The notes: a model not told the origin generated them from the sequence alone. Positions 1 through 7,720 are shown, counted from the first letter of the stretch. The stretch: 8,285 nucleotides of DNA from Pseudomonadota bacterium (GCA_021826565.1 JAKAZJ010000056.1:1-8285), one strand, 5' to 3'. Translations and numbers: made by a program.

Positions 1-1080
1 CAGGTTCGCCACGCCGCGCGCGACCGCCGCCACATCCTCCCGCGCCAGGTCCGACCGCGCGACGCCACCATGCATCTTCAGCGCGCGGATGGTCGCAACC
101 ACCACCGCGGCGGCCGGGCGCAACCCCGCGATCCGGCATTTGATATCCAGGAACTTTTCCGCCCCCAGATCGGCGCCGAACCCGGCTTCGGTCACCACCA
201 CATCGGCCAGCTTCAGGCCCAGGCGCGTCGCCATCACGGAATTGCACCCATGCGCGATATTGGCGAACGGCCCGCCATGGACCAAAGCGGGGCTGCCTTC
301 CAGCGTCTGCACCAGGTTCGGCTGCAGCGCATCGCGCAGCAGCGCGGCCATCGCCCCGTCGGCCCCCAGATCGCGCGCCGTCACGTTGCGACCGTCGCGC
401 GCCTGCCCGATCACGATCCGCCCCAGCCGCGCCTGCAGATCGTCCAGATCGCGCGCCAAGCAGAACACCGCCATCACCTCGGAGGCCACGGTGATGTCGA
501 ACCCGTCTTCGCGCGGGAAGCCGTTCGCCACACCGCCCAGGCCCACCACCATGCCGCGCAGCGCGCGATCGTTCATGTCCATCGCCCGGCGCCACGAGAT
601 GCGCCGCGGGTCCAGCCCGAGTTCGTTGCCCCAATACAGATGGTTGTCGATCAGCGCCGCCAGCAGATTGTTGGCCGCGGTGATGGCGTGGAAATCGCCG
701 GTGAAATGCAGGTTGATCTCGTCCATCGGCGCGACCTGCGCGCGCCCGCCGCCGGCCGCGCCGCCTTTCTGGCCGAAGCTCGGCCCCAGGCTGGGTTCGC
801 GCAGGCAGATCGCGGCGCGCAGGCCGATGCGGTTCAGCGCGTCGCCCAGGCCCACGGTGGTGGTGGTCTTGCCCTCGCCGGCGGGGGTGGGGCTGATGCC
901 GGTCACCAGGACCAGCGCGCCGTCCGGACGATCCTGTACCGAGCGGATGAAATCGAATCCCACCTTGGCCTTGAACCGCCCATAGGGTTCCAGCGCGTCA
1001 GGCGGAATATCCAGCTTCGCCGCGATATCCGCGATCGGGGCCAACGCGACGGAACGGGCGATCGCCAGGTCATGGTTCAT
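1..1080 (-). CDS. fhs: Formate-tetrahydrofolate ligase, N-terminal 360 residues (cut by window edge)
   Basis: The enzyme joins formate to tetrahydrofolate using ATP, giving 10-formyl-THF for cytosolic one-carbon metabolism. The reading frame is open to base 1, so 360 of the usual roughly 555-560 residues are visible; the C-terminus lies outside the window. Seen directly: the P-loop TPAGEGKT at residues 65-72; the family signature [10 protein letters not shown] followed by a KGGAAGGG glycine stretch at about residues 94-112; a [10 protein letters not shown] segment at 120-129; and the conserved NIAHGCNS / [15 protein letters not shown] blocks at about 274-310. The start ATG (1078-1080) lies 3 bp after the stop of the upstream transaminase gene, with only a weak AAGG upstream, so translation is probably coupled. 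No frameshift or missing key motif was seen in the visible part. The family call is secure. Confidence 0.96.
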   Translation of the reverse strand, partial: MNHDLAIARSVALAPIADIAAKLDIPPDALEPYGRFKAKVGFDFIRSVQDRPDGALVLVTGISPTPAGEGKTTTTVGLGDALNRIGLRAAICLREPSLGPSFGQKGGAAGGGRAQVAPMDEINLHFTGDFHAITAANNLLAALIDNHLYWGNELGLDPRRISWRRAMDMNDRALRGMVVGLGGVANGFPREDGFDITVASEVMAVFCLARDLDDLQARLGRIVIGQARDGRNVTARDLGADGAMAALLRDALQPNLVQTLEGSPALVHGGPFANIAHGCNSVMATRLGLKLADVVVTEAGFGADLGAEKFLDIKCRIAGLRPAAAVVVATIRALKMHGGVARSDLAREDVAAVARGVANL

Positions 1081-1083
1081 GTC

Positions 1084-2184
1084 TCACGCGGCCTTTCGTG
1101 CCTGCACCCCAATTTCGTCCAGCGCCGCGCCGATCGCGCCCACGGCACGGCGCATCTCCGCCGGACGCAGCGCGCCGATGCAGCCCAGGCGGAAGCTTGG
1201 TCGCTTCGTGTTGTAGAAATTGCTGATCACGAACCCGCGGCGCTTCACCGCATCGACGAAGCCTTGCAGGTCCCAGCGCGGATCGTCGGGGGCGTGGATA
1301 TTGACCACGATCGGGCCTTGCGCCGCCGGCGACAGGACCGGGGTCAGGCCCAGGCCGCGCATGCCGTCATACAGCACGCGCATGTTGGCTTGGTACCGCG
1401 CCAGCCGGGCCGGCGGCCCGCCCTCGGTATCCAACCGGTCGAGCGCCGCGCCGAGGGCCGCCAGCACCTGCGCGGGCGGGGTGAAGCGCGGACCTTCCCC
1501 GGCGGCAATATCCGCCAGATCGAGCGCCCAGCTTCCGGCCTGGCCAGGCGTCAGCGCGTCCGCCCGCGCCAGCACGAAGGCCGCGCCGGGCACGGCTTCC
1601 AGGCATTTGTTGGGGGTGAAAACAACCGCGGCGATCTCCGGCTGCGCGCCCAGGTCCAGCGGCAGCGCGCCGAAGGCCGAAACCGCATCGACCAGCATCC
1701 GCCGCCCCAGCGCGCGGGCCTCGGCGCCGATGGACGCGGGATCGTGGATCACGCCGGTCGCGGTCTCGCTGTACACCAAGCCGACCAGGCCGATCGCGGG
1801 ATCGGCGGCCAGCGCCCGGCGCACTGCCACCGGGTCGGCGGGCGCGGTGGCCGAGACCGGCAGCGGTACGGCGATACGCCCAGCCTCGCGCGCCAGGCGG
1901 GTCATGCGTTCGGCATAGGCGCCGGTCATCGGGATCAGCAGCTTGCCACCCACGGGCAGCAGGGCGCGGAGGGCTGCCTCGATTGCGAAATGACCGCAGC
2001 CGGGCAGGGTCAGCGCGACATGGGTGCTCGGACGCCCGCCACCCAGGGCCAGCAGCCGGGCGCGCAGGCCGTGATACAACGGACGGAAATCCCGGTCCCA
2101 GGGCGCGAGATCCTGGTTCATCGCAGCGCGCACGCTGCGATGGGTGGTAACCGGGCCGGGGATCAGCAGCTTCAGGCGGGACAT
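1084..2184 (-). CDS. phnW: Class V PLP aminotransferase, 2-aminoethylphosphonate-pyruvate transaminase (PhnW) type
   Basis: The 366-residue length equals that of PhnW enzymes, which move the amino group of 2-aminoethylphosphonate to pyruvate, giving phosphonoacetaldehyde and alanine. Visible features are the N-terminal LLIPGPVTT block (residues 6-14), a glycine-rich cofactor-phosphate region LPGCGHFAIEA (60-70), SETATGVIHDP (139-149), the PLP-ring aspartate D166 in VDAVSAFG, and the Schiff-base lysine K193 in TPNKCLEAVPG. The NKC-x-x-x-VPG context resembles PhnW more than serine- or alanine-glyoxylate aminotransferases, but class V substrates are hard to assign by eye, and an alanine/serine-glyoxylate role is the main alternative. 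No phosphonatase (phnX), phnA/phnY or phosphonate transporter lies in the window. The gene starts 56 bp after spoVR; the ribosome-binding site is weak (GGA six bases before ATG) and no terminator is visible in the gap. It ends 3 bp before fhs, suggesting a two-gene unit. Confidence 0.8.
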   Translation of the reverse strand: MSRLKLLIPGPVTTHRSVRAAMNQDLAPWDRDFRPLYHGLRARLLALGGGRPSTHVALTLPGCGHFAIEAALRALLPVGGKLLIPMTGAYAERMTRLAREAGRIAVPLPVSATAPADPVAVRRALAADPAIGLVGLVYSETATGVIHDPASIGAEARALGRRMLVDAVSAFGALPLDLGAQPEIAAVVFTPNKCLEAVPGAAFVLARADALTPGQAGSWALDLADIAAGEGPRFTPPAQVLAALGAALDRLDTEGGPPARLARYQANMRVLYDGMRGLGLTPVLSPAAQGPIVVNIHAPDDPRWDLQGFVDAVKRRGFVISNFYNTKRPSFRLGCIGALRPAEMRRAVGAIGAALDEIGVQARKAA

Positions 2185-2240
2185 GCGTCCAGCCTAGGCG
2201 GGGCGGGGCGCGCTGTCACCGCAGCATCCGGGGGGCCATG

Positions 2241-3788
2241 TCAGGCCGGCGGCAGAATCCCCGGCCGGAAGGACGCGGCATGTTCTTTCATCACCTGATC
2301 GCCGGCCGGATCGACCTCCCGCAGCACCACGTCGTAGCCCCAGAGATCGGCCAGATGCTGCAACACATGGCTGGTGTCGCGCTCCTCCAGCAGCACCCGG
2401 TTCAGCGCGCGATGATGCAGCACCAGGGTGCGGTCGCCGTCCAGATCCACGTCCACAACCTGGATATCGGGCAGCGTCCAGGCGATGTCGTATTGCTTCG
2501 CCAGCGCGCGCTGGATCTTGCGATAGCCCCGTTCGTCGTGGATCGCCTGCACCGTCATATGCGGCTCGTCGGCGTCGTCCAGCACGTGGAACAGGCCGAA
2601 CTGGCGGATCAGGCGCGGGGAGAGGAATTGCAGGATGAAGCTCTCGTCGCGGTAGTTGGCCCAGACGTCGCGCAGCACGGCCATCGGATCGCCGGTTCCG
2701 GCGATGGCCGGGAACCATTGCCGATCCTCGGCGGTGGGTTCGGTGCAGATGCGCGCAATGTCCTGCATCATCGCGAAGCCCAGCGCATAGGGATTGATGC
2801 CGGAATAGCGCGGGTCATCGAACTCGGGCTGGAACACCACATTGGTGTGGCTGCGCAGGAACTCCACCATCGCGCCGTCGGTCAACAGGCCCTGCTCGTG
2901 CAGTCGGTTCATGATGCGGTAGTGGACATAGGTGGCGCAGCCCTCGTTCATCAGCTTGGTCTGGGTCTGCGGGTAGAAATACTGCGCGATCTGGCGAACG
3001 ATGCGCAGAATCTCGCGCTGCCAGGGGACCAGGCGGGGCGCGGTTTTCTCCAGGAAATAAAGGATGTTCTCCTGCGGCAGCTGCAACAGCGCGCGGCGGC
3101 GCTCGGCAGTGGAAGGATCGTGCGCGCCTTTGTCCACCCCCGGCACGGTGCGCCAGAGATCGTTGAACATCTCTTCTTCATAAGCGCGGCGGTCGCGTTC
3201 GCGGCGTTCCTCGGCTTTGAGGTCGATCGCGCGCGGGCGCGGATAGCGGTGCACGGCGTGGCTCATCAGCGCGTGGGCCGCGTCCAGCAGGCGTTCCACC
3301 GCCGCCTCACCGTGCCTTTCTTCCGCCGCAGCGATGTAGCCCTTGGCGAATTCCAGGTAGTCCAGGATGCCGTCCGCGTCGGTCCATTGGCGGAACAGGT
3401 AGTTGTTCTTGAAGAAATGATTGTGACCGAATGCCGCGTGCGCGATCACCAGCGCCTGTAGCGTGGCGGTATTCTCCTCCATAATGTAGGAGATGCAGGG
3501 ATTGGAATTGATCACGATCTCATAGGCCAGACCCTGCATCCCGGCGCGATACAGATTCTCGTTGCGCGCGAAATGTTTGCCGAAGGACCAGTGCTTATAG
3601 AACAGCGGCATCCCGATCGAGGAATAGGCATCCAGCATCTGCTCGGTGCCGATCACCTCGATCTGATTCGGATAGACATCCAGCCCCAGCTCGCCCACCG
3701 CGATTTTCTCGATCGCGTCATGGGCCCGCTGGATGGTGGAAAACTCCCAATCCGCGCCTTCGAATAGCGGGCGAGTGACGGTGCTCAT
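2241..3788 (-). CDS. spoVR: SpoVR family protein (YcgB-like)
   Basis: A 515-residue SpoVR protein, full length for the family (about 500-515). The name comes from Bacillus stage V sporulation; in Proteobacteria homologues such as E. coli YcgB are stationary-phase/stress proteins of unknown biochemical activity. Seen here: the N-terminal WEFSTIQRAHDAIEKIA segment (residues 14-30), a strongly conserved central block NPCISYIMEENTATLQ (96-111) running into IAHAAFGHNHFFKNNYLF (115-132), the NEGCATYVHY motif (281-290), a NPYALGFAMMQDI segment (332-344), and a C-terminal region with VVDVDLDGDRTLVLHH (444-459). There is no signal peptide or membrane segment, so it is probably cytoplasmic. A longer frame exists upstream, but the ATG at 3786-3788 is preferred because the family begins near WEFS and because it overlaps the yeaH stop as ATGA, implying translational coupling. 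It is the third gene of the prkA-yeaH-spoVR module. Confidence 0.95.
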   Translation of the reverse strand: MSTVTRPLFEGADWEFSTIQRAHDAIEKIAVGELGLDVYPNQIEVIGTEQMLDAYSSIGMPLFYKHWSFGKHFARNENLYRAGMQGLAYEIVINSNPCISYIMEENTATLQALVIAHAAFGHNHFFKNNYLFRQWTDADGILDYLEFAKGYIAAAEERHGEAAVERLLDAAHALMSHAVHRYPRPRAIDLKAEERRERDRRAYEEEMFNDLWRTVPGVDKGAHDPSTAERRRALLQLPQENILYFLEKTAPRLVPWQREILRIVRQIAQYFYPQTQTKLMNEGCATYVHYRIMNRLHEQGLLTDGAMVEFLRSHTNVVFQPEFDDPRYSGINPYALGFAMMQDIARICTEPTAEDRQWFPAIAGTGDPMAVLRDVWANYRDESFILQFLSPRLIRQFGLFHVLDDADEPHMTVQAIHDERGYRKIQRALAKQYDIAWTLPDIQVVDVDLDGDRTLVLHHRALNRVLLEERDTSHVLQHLADLWGYDVVLREVDPAGDQVMKEHAASFRPGILPPA

Positions 3789-5083
3789 GCGACGTCGGCT
3801 CCGGCGCGGGCGGATTTCGGGGCAAATAGTTCGCGGAACACCGGATAGATGTCGCGCCGATGATTCACCTTGCGCATCGCCATCGGCACACCGGACCGCT
3901 GCACCTGGGCGTAGGTCTGCCACAGATCGCTGTCACGGCGGATGAAGCCGGGCGGGAAATGCTCGGACTCGCGGCCCACTTCCAGGTAGGCGTAGTACTG
4001 GCACACCGGCAGGATCGCGTTCGTCAGCAGATCCGCGGTGCGGTCGTTGTCGGATGCGGTGTTGTCCCCGTCCGACGCCTGCGCGGCGTAGATGTTCCAT
4101 GCATCGGGGCTGAAACGTTCCGCCAGCACGCGGCGCATTTCCTCCAGCGCCGTGGACACCACCGTCCCGCCGGTTTCCGGCGAGTTGAAGAATGTGTCTT
4201 CATTCACCTCCGCGGCCTGATGGGTGTGACGGATGAACACCACTTCCACGTGCTTGTATTTCCGGCGCAGGAAGATGTACAGCAGCACGTAGAATCGTTT
4301 TGCCAGGTCCTTCATGTGCTCGGTCATCGATCCCGAGACATCCATGAGGCAGAACATGACCGCCTGCGCTACCGGCTTCGGATGCGACTCGAAGCGCTTG
4401 TAGCGCACGTCCAGCGGGTCGATATACGGAATCAGCGACAGCCGCCGCAGCTTGCGGTCCAGCTCCTCCTGCAACGCCGTGCGCCGTGGATCGTCCGCGT
4501 CCAGGGTCTCGATCTCGCCGCGCAGCGCGGCGATCTCGTCGGGTTTCGGCCGGCGCAGCGCGATCCGGCGCGACAGGCCGTTGCGCACCGTGCGCAGCAG
4601 CGCCAGATTCGCGGGTGAACCCGAGACCGAATACCCCGCCCGTTCCCAGCTCAGGCTTTCGGTATCCACCACCCGGCGCTTGGCCAGGTCCGGCAGTTCC
4701 AGATCTTCCAGGAACAGTTCCACGAATTCGTCACGCGACAAGGTGAAGCGGAATTCGTCCTCCCCTTCGCCGTCCGGGCTGCCTTCGGAGCCCGATCCGC
4801 CGCCGGATTGCGGGCGCGGGATGGCATCGCCGGCTACATACTCCTTGTTGCCCGGCAGTACGTGATCGCGCACCCCGCCCTGGCGATCGCGGTGGAAGCC
4901 CGGCTCGTGGACGCCCTGGGCGGGCAGTGAGACCTCGCCGCCTTGGTCCGCGTCCTTCAGGCCGCGGCTGGCCGCGCTTTCGTGCACCGCCTTGCGGATC
5001 TGCGACTTCGCCCGGCGCATAAAGCGCTGGCGATTGGCGAGACTTTTCCCGCCGGGGTTGAGACGACGATCGACGATGTGCAT
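3785..5083 (-). CDS. yeaH: YeaH/YhbH family (DUF444) von Willebrand A-like protein
   Basis: A 432-residue DUF444 protein, partner of the PrkA kinase in the proteobacterial yeaG-yeaH operon. The N-terminus MHIVDRRLNPGGKSLANRQRF is typical of the family and supports this start. Residues 93-110 form a Gly/Ser/Glu/Asp-rich linker. The C-terminal half is a vWA-like fold with a visible metal-ion-dependent adhesion-site pattern: DVSGS at 248-252 (in VMFCLMDVSGSMTEHM), a GGT at 305-307, and SDGDN at 337-341. By analogy with AAA+/vWA pairs such as MoxR or RavA-ViaA, this domain may link the AAA+ protein PrkA to a target; that is inference. It starts 25 bp after the prkA stop, with only a weak purine-rich leader, and its last bases overlap the spoVR start by 4 bp. 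No frameshift or missing motif was seen. Confidence 0.95.
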   Translation of the reverse strand: MHIVDRRLNPGGKSLANRQRFMRRAKSQIRKAVHESAASRGLKDADQGGEVSLPAQGVHEPGFHRDRQGGVRDHVLPGNKEYVAGDAIPRPQSGGGSGSEGSPDGEGEDEFRFTLSRDEFVELFLEDLELPDLAKRRVVDTESLSWERAGYSVSGSPANLALLRTVRNGLSRRIALRRPKPDEIAALRGEIETLDADDPRRTALQEELDRKLRRLSLIPYIDPLDVRYKRFESHPKPVAQAVMFCLMDVSGSMTEHMKDLAKRFYVLLYIFLRRKYKHVEVVFIRHTHQAAEVNEDTFFNSPETGGTVVSTALEEMRRVLAERFSPDAWNIYAAQASDGDNTASDNDRTADLLTNAILPVCQYYAYLEVGRESEHFPPGFIRRDSDLWQTYAQVQRSGVPMAMRKVNHRRDIYPVFRELFAPKSARAGADVA

Positions 5084-5108
5084 GGGCTGACCCGTTCCCG
5101 CGCCGCCG

Positions 5109-7055
5109 TCAACCGGCCTGCTTGACGCGCATGTACCATTCGACCAGCCGGCGCACCTGGCGCTCGGTATAGCCGCGGGCGGTCATGCGGCTGACGAACT
5201 CGGCATGTTTCTTCTCGGTGTCGCCATCCTTCTTCGAGCCGAAGCTGATCACCGGCAGCAGCTCCTCGACCTGCGAGAACATCCGCCGCTCGATCACTTC
5301 ACGGATTTTCTCGTAACTGGTCCAGGACGGGTTCTTGCCGTTGTTGTTGGCCCGGGCGCGCAGCGAGAATTTCACCACCTCGTTGCGGAAATCCTTCGGG
5401 TTGGCGATGCCGGCCGGTTTCTCGACCTTGGTCAGTTCCTGATTGAGCAGCTCGCGGTTCAGCATCTGTCCGGTATCGGGATCTTTGTAATCGACATCCT
5501 CGATCCAGGCGTCGGCATAGGCGACGTAGCGGTCGAACAGGTTCTGGCCGTAGTCGTGATACGATTCCAGATACGCCTTCTGGATCTCGTTGCCGATGAA
5601 CTCGGCGTAGCGCGGGGCCAGTTCGCCCTTGATGAACTCCAGGTAACGCTTTTCGGTTTCGGCCGGCAGCTGCTCGCGGCGGATGGATTGCTCCAGCACA
5701 TACATCAGATGCACCGGATCGGCCGCGATCTCCGTAGTGTCGTGGTTGAACGTGGCCGCCAGGACCTTGAAGGCGAAGCGGGTGGAAGCGCCGTCCATCC
5801 CCTCCTCTACCCCCGCCGCGTCCTTATATTCCTGCAAGGATCGCGCGCGCGGATCGGTCTCCTTCAGCGACTCTCCGTCATAGACCCGCATCTTGGCGTA
5901 CAAGGTGGAGTTTTCGTGCCGCCGCAGCCGCGACAGAACCGAGAATCGCGCCAGCATCTCCAACGTCGCCGGCGCGCAGGGAGCGGCGGACAACTCCGAG
6001 CCAACCACCAGCTTGTCGTAGATTTTCTGCTCCTCGGTCACGCGCAGGCAGTATGGTACTTTGATAACGTAGATGCGGTCGATGAAGGCTTCGTTATTGC
6101 GGTTGTTCTTGAAGCTCTGCCACTCGGATTCGTTGGAGTGCGCCAGGATGAAGCCGGAGAATGGGATCGCGCCGATATTCTCCGTGCCGATGTAGTTCCC
6201 CTCCTGGGTCGCGGTCAGCAGTGGGTGCAGCATCTTGATCGGCGCCTTGAACATCTCCACGAATTCCAGCACGCCTTGGTTCGCCCGGTTCAGCCCGCCC
6301 GAGTAGCTGTAGGCATCGGGATCGTTCTGCGCGTGCAGTTCCAGCTTGCGGATATCCACCTTGCCGACCAGGGAGGAGATGTCCTGGTTATTCTCATCGC
6401 CCGGCTCGGTCTTCGAGATGCCGATCTGGCGTAGCCGGGACGGCAGCATCCGCACCACACGGAAGCGCGAGATATCCCCACCGAACTCGTCCAGCCGCTT
6501 GATGCACCAGGGCGACATCAGCCCGTTCAGCCGTCGGCGCGGAATCCCGTACCGCTCTTCCAGCAGCGGTCCCATCCTGTCTGGATCGAACAGCCCCAGC
6601 GGGCTTTCGAACACCGGGGACAGATCCTCGCCCGCCTTCAGCACATAGATCGGGTGCGTCTCCATCAGCGCCTTGATACGCTCGGCCAGCGAGGATTTCC
6701 CGCCTCCCACCGGCCCCAGCAAGTACATGATCTGCTTGCGTTCTTCCAAGCCCTGGGCGGCATGGCGCAGGAACCCGACGATCCGCTCGATCGTCTCCTC
6801 CATGCCATAGAATTCTGCGAACGCGGGATAGGCGCGGATCGTGCGATTCATGAAGATCCGCCCCATGCGCGGGTCCTTCGACGTATCCACCATTTCCGGC
6901 TCGCCGATCGCGGCCAGCAGGCGCTCGGCCGCGGTGGCGTAGGTCATCGGCGTGGCGCGGCAGGTTTCCAGGTATTCCGCGAGCGTCAGGTCGGCCTCGC
7001 GATGCGCCTCGAAATTGCGCGCGTAGATGGAGAAGATGTCATCGTGCGAGTGCAT
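5109..7055 (-). CDS. prkA: PrkA family AAA+ serine protein kinase (YeaG)
   Basis: A 648-residue PrkA/YeaG protein, close to E. coli YeaG (about 644). The family combines an N-terminal AAA+ ATPase with a C-terminal kinase-like domain; in enterobacteria it is induced by nitrogen starvation and stationary phase, and in Bacillus it affects sporulation. Seen here: the N-terminal DIFSIYARNFEAH helix (residues 6-18), DPRMGRIFMNRTIRAYPAF (61-79), Walker A GPVGGGKS (114-121), a Walker B-like VLEFVEMFK (262-270), a sensor-like FILAHSNESEW (302-312), and FIDRIYVIKVPY (324-335) carrying the likely arginine finger. The charged C-terminus fits the kinase domain but catalytic residues cannot be assigned by eye. 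The frame extends 72 codons upstream, but ATG 7053-7055 is chosen because MHSHDDIFSIY matches the family start and has GGAG six bases upstream; the extension is low-quality coding sequence. First gene of the module. Confidence 0.96.
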   Translation of the reverse strand: MHSHDDIFSIYARNFEAHREADLTLAEYLETCRATPMTYATAAERLLAAIGEPEMVDTSKDPRMGRIFMNRTIRAYPAFAEFYGMEETIERIVGFLRHAAQGLEERKQIMYLLGPVGGGKSSLAERIKALMETHPIYVLKAGEDLSPVFESPLGLFDPDRMGPLLEERYGIPRRRLNGLMSPWCIKRLDEFGGDISRFRVVRMLPSRLRQIGISKTEPGDENNQDISSLVGKVDIRKLELHAQNDPDAYSYSGGLNRANQGVLEFVEMFKAPIKMLHPLLTATQEGNYIGTENIGAIPFSGFILAHSNESEWQSFKNNRNNEAFIDRIYVIKVPYCLRVTEEQKIYDKLVVGSELSAAPCAPATLEMLARFSVLSRLRRHENSTLYAKMRVYDGESLKETDPRARSLQEYKDAAGVEEGMDGASTRFAFKVLAATFNHDTTEIAADPVHLMYVLEQSIRREQLPAETEKRYLEFIKGELAPRYAEFIGNEIQKAYLESYHDYGQNLFDRYVAYADAWIEDVDYKDPDTGQMLNRELLNQELTKVEKPAGIANPKDFRNEVVKFSLRARANNNGKNPSWTSYEKIREVIERRMFSQVEELLPVISFGSKKDGDTEKKHAEFVSRMTARGYTERQVRRLVEWYMRVKQAG

Positions 7056-7061
7056 GGGCCG

Positions 7062-7065
7062 CTCC
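7062..7065 (-). promoter_or_regulatory. Ribosome binding site of prkA
   Basis: GGAG on the minus strand, six bases before the ATG at 7053-7055. It decides the start: the longer upstream extension of the frame would begin at 7271, where no comparable site is evident, and would add 72 residues unlike the family. Confidence 0.7.
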
Positions 7066-7096
7066 GGGTCTGAGGGGGAACACCTCGCGCCTGCTA

Positions 7097-7112
7097 TGCA
7101 AGATAGGCGCAA
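7097..7112 (-). promoter_or_regulatory. Possible sigma-54-like promoter of the prkA module
   Basis: On the minus strand the 16 bases TTGCGCCTATCTTGCA align with the sigma-54 consensus TGGCACG-N4-TTGCA. The -12 element TTGCA is perfect, but the -24 element has three mismatches, including one of the two key G residues. The implied start near 7086 would leave a leader of about 31 nt. In E. coli the homologous yeaGH operon is known to be NtrC/sigma-54 and RpoS responsive, which is why the match is listed. A sigma-70-type -10 (TATCTT) overlaps the same bases without a good -35. Weak evidence. Confidence 0.25.
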
Positions 7113-7269
7113 GCTAGCGTTTGGGGATGGAGTCGCGCGAGAAAAATCCGTCTGTGGCGTTCCTGCCGCGCTTGGCCGTGCCCGCGACAAGGCGGTTGGC
7201 GTCGTGTCATCGCAGCGGACTCCGCCACTCGGGCCAAGGCCGGGAGCAGAGAGACTACCCGCGTATGAC

Positions 7270-7294
7270 AAAAAAAAGGTTACGATCGGCCGAT
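7270..7294 (-). terminator. Possible weak terminator after the XRE gene
   Basis: Reading leftwards, a perfect 10-bp palindrome ATCGGCCGAT (7285-7294) is followed after seven bases by a run of eight T residues (7270-7277). It lies about 70 bp beyond the XRE stop. The palindrome has no natural loop, so the hairpin would be weak and the spacing to the T tract is long. It could equally be a protein-binding site or chance. Confidence 0.25.
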
Positions 7295-7361
7295 TTCGTG
7301 CGCGCCCCGAACACCGTCCGCCAGCGGGGCAAACGCGCGCGCGGCAGGCGCGGCATGCCCC

Positions 7362-7709
7362 TTAACTGGGCGCTGCTGCCGCCAGCCGTGCCATCCGCCG
7401 CATTGTGCGCAGCAGAAACGCCCGGTCCTCGGGCGAACACTCTCTATAGAGGCGGAGCAGCGCCAGTTCGTCCCCATTGGCCGGCAGCGCTGGGGCACGT
7501 GAGGCGGGGCCGTGCAGCAAGACCTCCTCCCCCACGCCCAGCGCCACGGCCAAGGCGGCCAAATGCTGGGTGAGCTGACCGGCCCGCCCCGTCTCCCACT
7601 GCGCCACCGCACTGCGCGACACACCCACCGCTGCCGCCAGGCCGTCCTGGGTCAGCCCTCGCTCACGGCGGGCAGCACGGATTCGGGCGCCGATCTCGGG
7701 AGGAAGCAT
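7362..7709 (-). CDS. XRE-family helix-turn-helix transcriptional regulator (phage repressor-like)
   Basis: A 115-residue protein. An N-terminal HTH_3/Cro-CI domain spans about residues 6-62: IGARIRAARRERGLTQDGLA, then the turn and recognition helix VGVSRSAVAQWETG (28-41), then TQHLAALAVALGV. The tail (80-110) is a charged helix-rich segment, ELALLRLYRECSPEDRAFLL, of a kind common in prophage-type XRE regulators; there is no LexA/CI-like protease domain. It probably binds operators in the 129-bp gap it shares with the divergent plus-strand genes and represses them and itself; that is inferred from the arrangement. The ATG at 7707-7709 begins right at the HTH domain but has no recognisable Shine-Dalgarno sequence. 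The gene is co-directional with prkA but separated by 306 bp, so membership in the stress operon is unlikely. Confidence 0.9.
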   Translation of the reverse strand: MLPPEIGARIRAARRERGLTQDGLAAAVGVSRSAVAQWETGRAGQLTQHLAALAVALGVGEEVLLHGPASRAPALPANGDELALLRLYRECSPEDRAFLLRTMRRMARLAAAAPS

Positions 7710-7720
7710 GATCCATGGTG

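Larger units (their letters stand above)
7056..7361. other. Intergenic region between prkA and the XRE regulator
   Basis: This stretch of 306 bp separates the stop of the XRE gene from the start of prkA; both genes read leftwards. I find no convincing protein or RNA gene in it. It should contain the promoter of the prkA module. Supported contents are the prkA ribosome binding site, a weak sigma-54-like element at 7097-7112, and a 10-bp palindrome followed by an 8-base T tract (minus strand) at 7270-7294. Open frames crossing it on the plus strand overlap the XRE gene and look non-coding. Confidence 0.6.

Noticed and set aside
70..2298. A 742-codon open frame on the plus strand, opposite fhs and phnW.
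   Set aside because: The product is a His/Arg/Gln/Ala-rich low-complexity sequence without recognisable domains and it spans the boundary of two well-identified minus-strand genes. Long antisense frames are expected in GC-rich DNA.
2238..3461. A 407-codon plus-strand frame opposite spoVR.
   Set aside because: It mirrors the conserved SpoVR coding sequence, has no domain signature and no ribosome binding site; composition shadow.
2241..3923. The longest frame for spoVR, 560 residues.
   Set aside because: The 45-residue extension overlaps yeaH by 139 bp and is Arg-rich without family similarity; the ATGA overlap start at 3788 is the normal arrangement.
5205..6434. A 409-codon plus-strand frame opposite prkA, rich in Val/Leu/Gln and superficially protein-like.
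   Set aside because: The opposite strand encodes PrkA with intact motifs throughout; the frame has no recognisable motif and is explained by codon bias of the sense gene.
7135..7163. GGAAC on the minus strand (7159-7163) as an EcfG general-stress -35 box upstream of prkA.
   Set aside because: No CGTT-like -10 occurs at the required 16-18 bp spacing, so the match is only five bases and is likely chance.
5109..7271. The longest frame for prkA, giving a 720-residue protein.
   Set aside because: The extra 72 residues are low-quality Ser/Pro/Ala sequence unlike PrkA; the ATG at 7055 has a good GGAG and gives the family-typical length.
7265..7573. A plus-strand ORF starting ATGACAAAAAAA (MTKKRLRSADFVRAPN...) in the prkA/XRE gap.
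   Set aside because: The basic first 35 residues look mildly plausible, but the frame then runs antisense through the XRE gene into Pro/Arg-rich sequence and there is no clear ribosome binding site.
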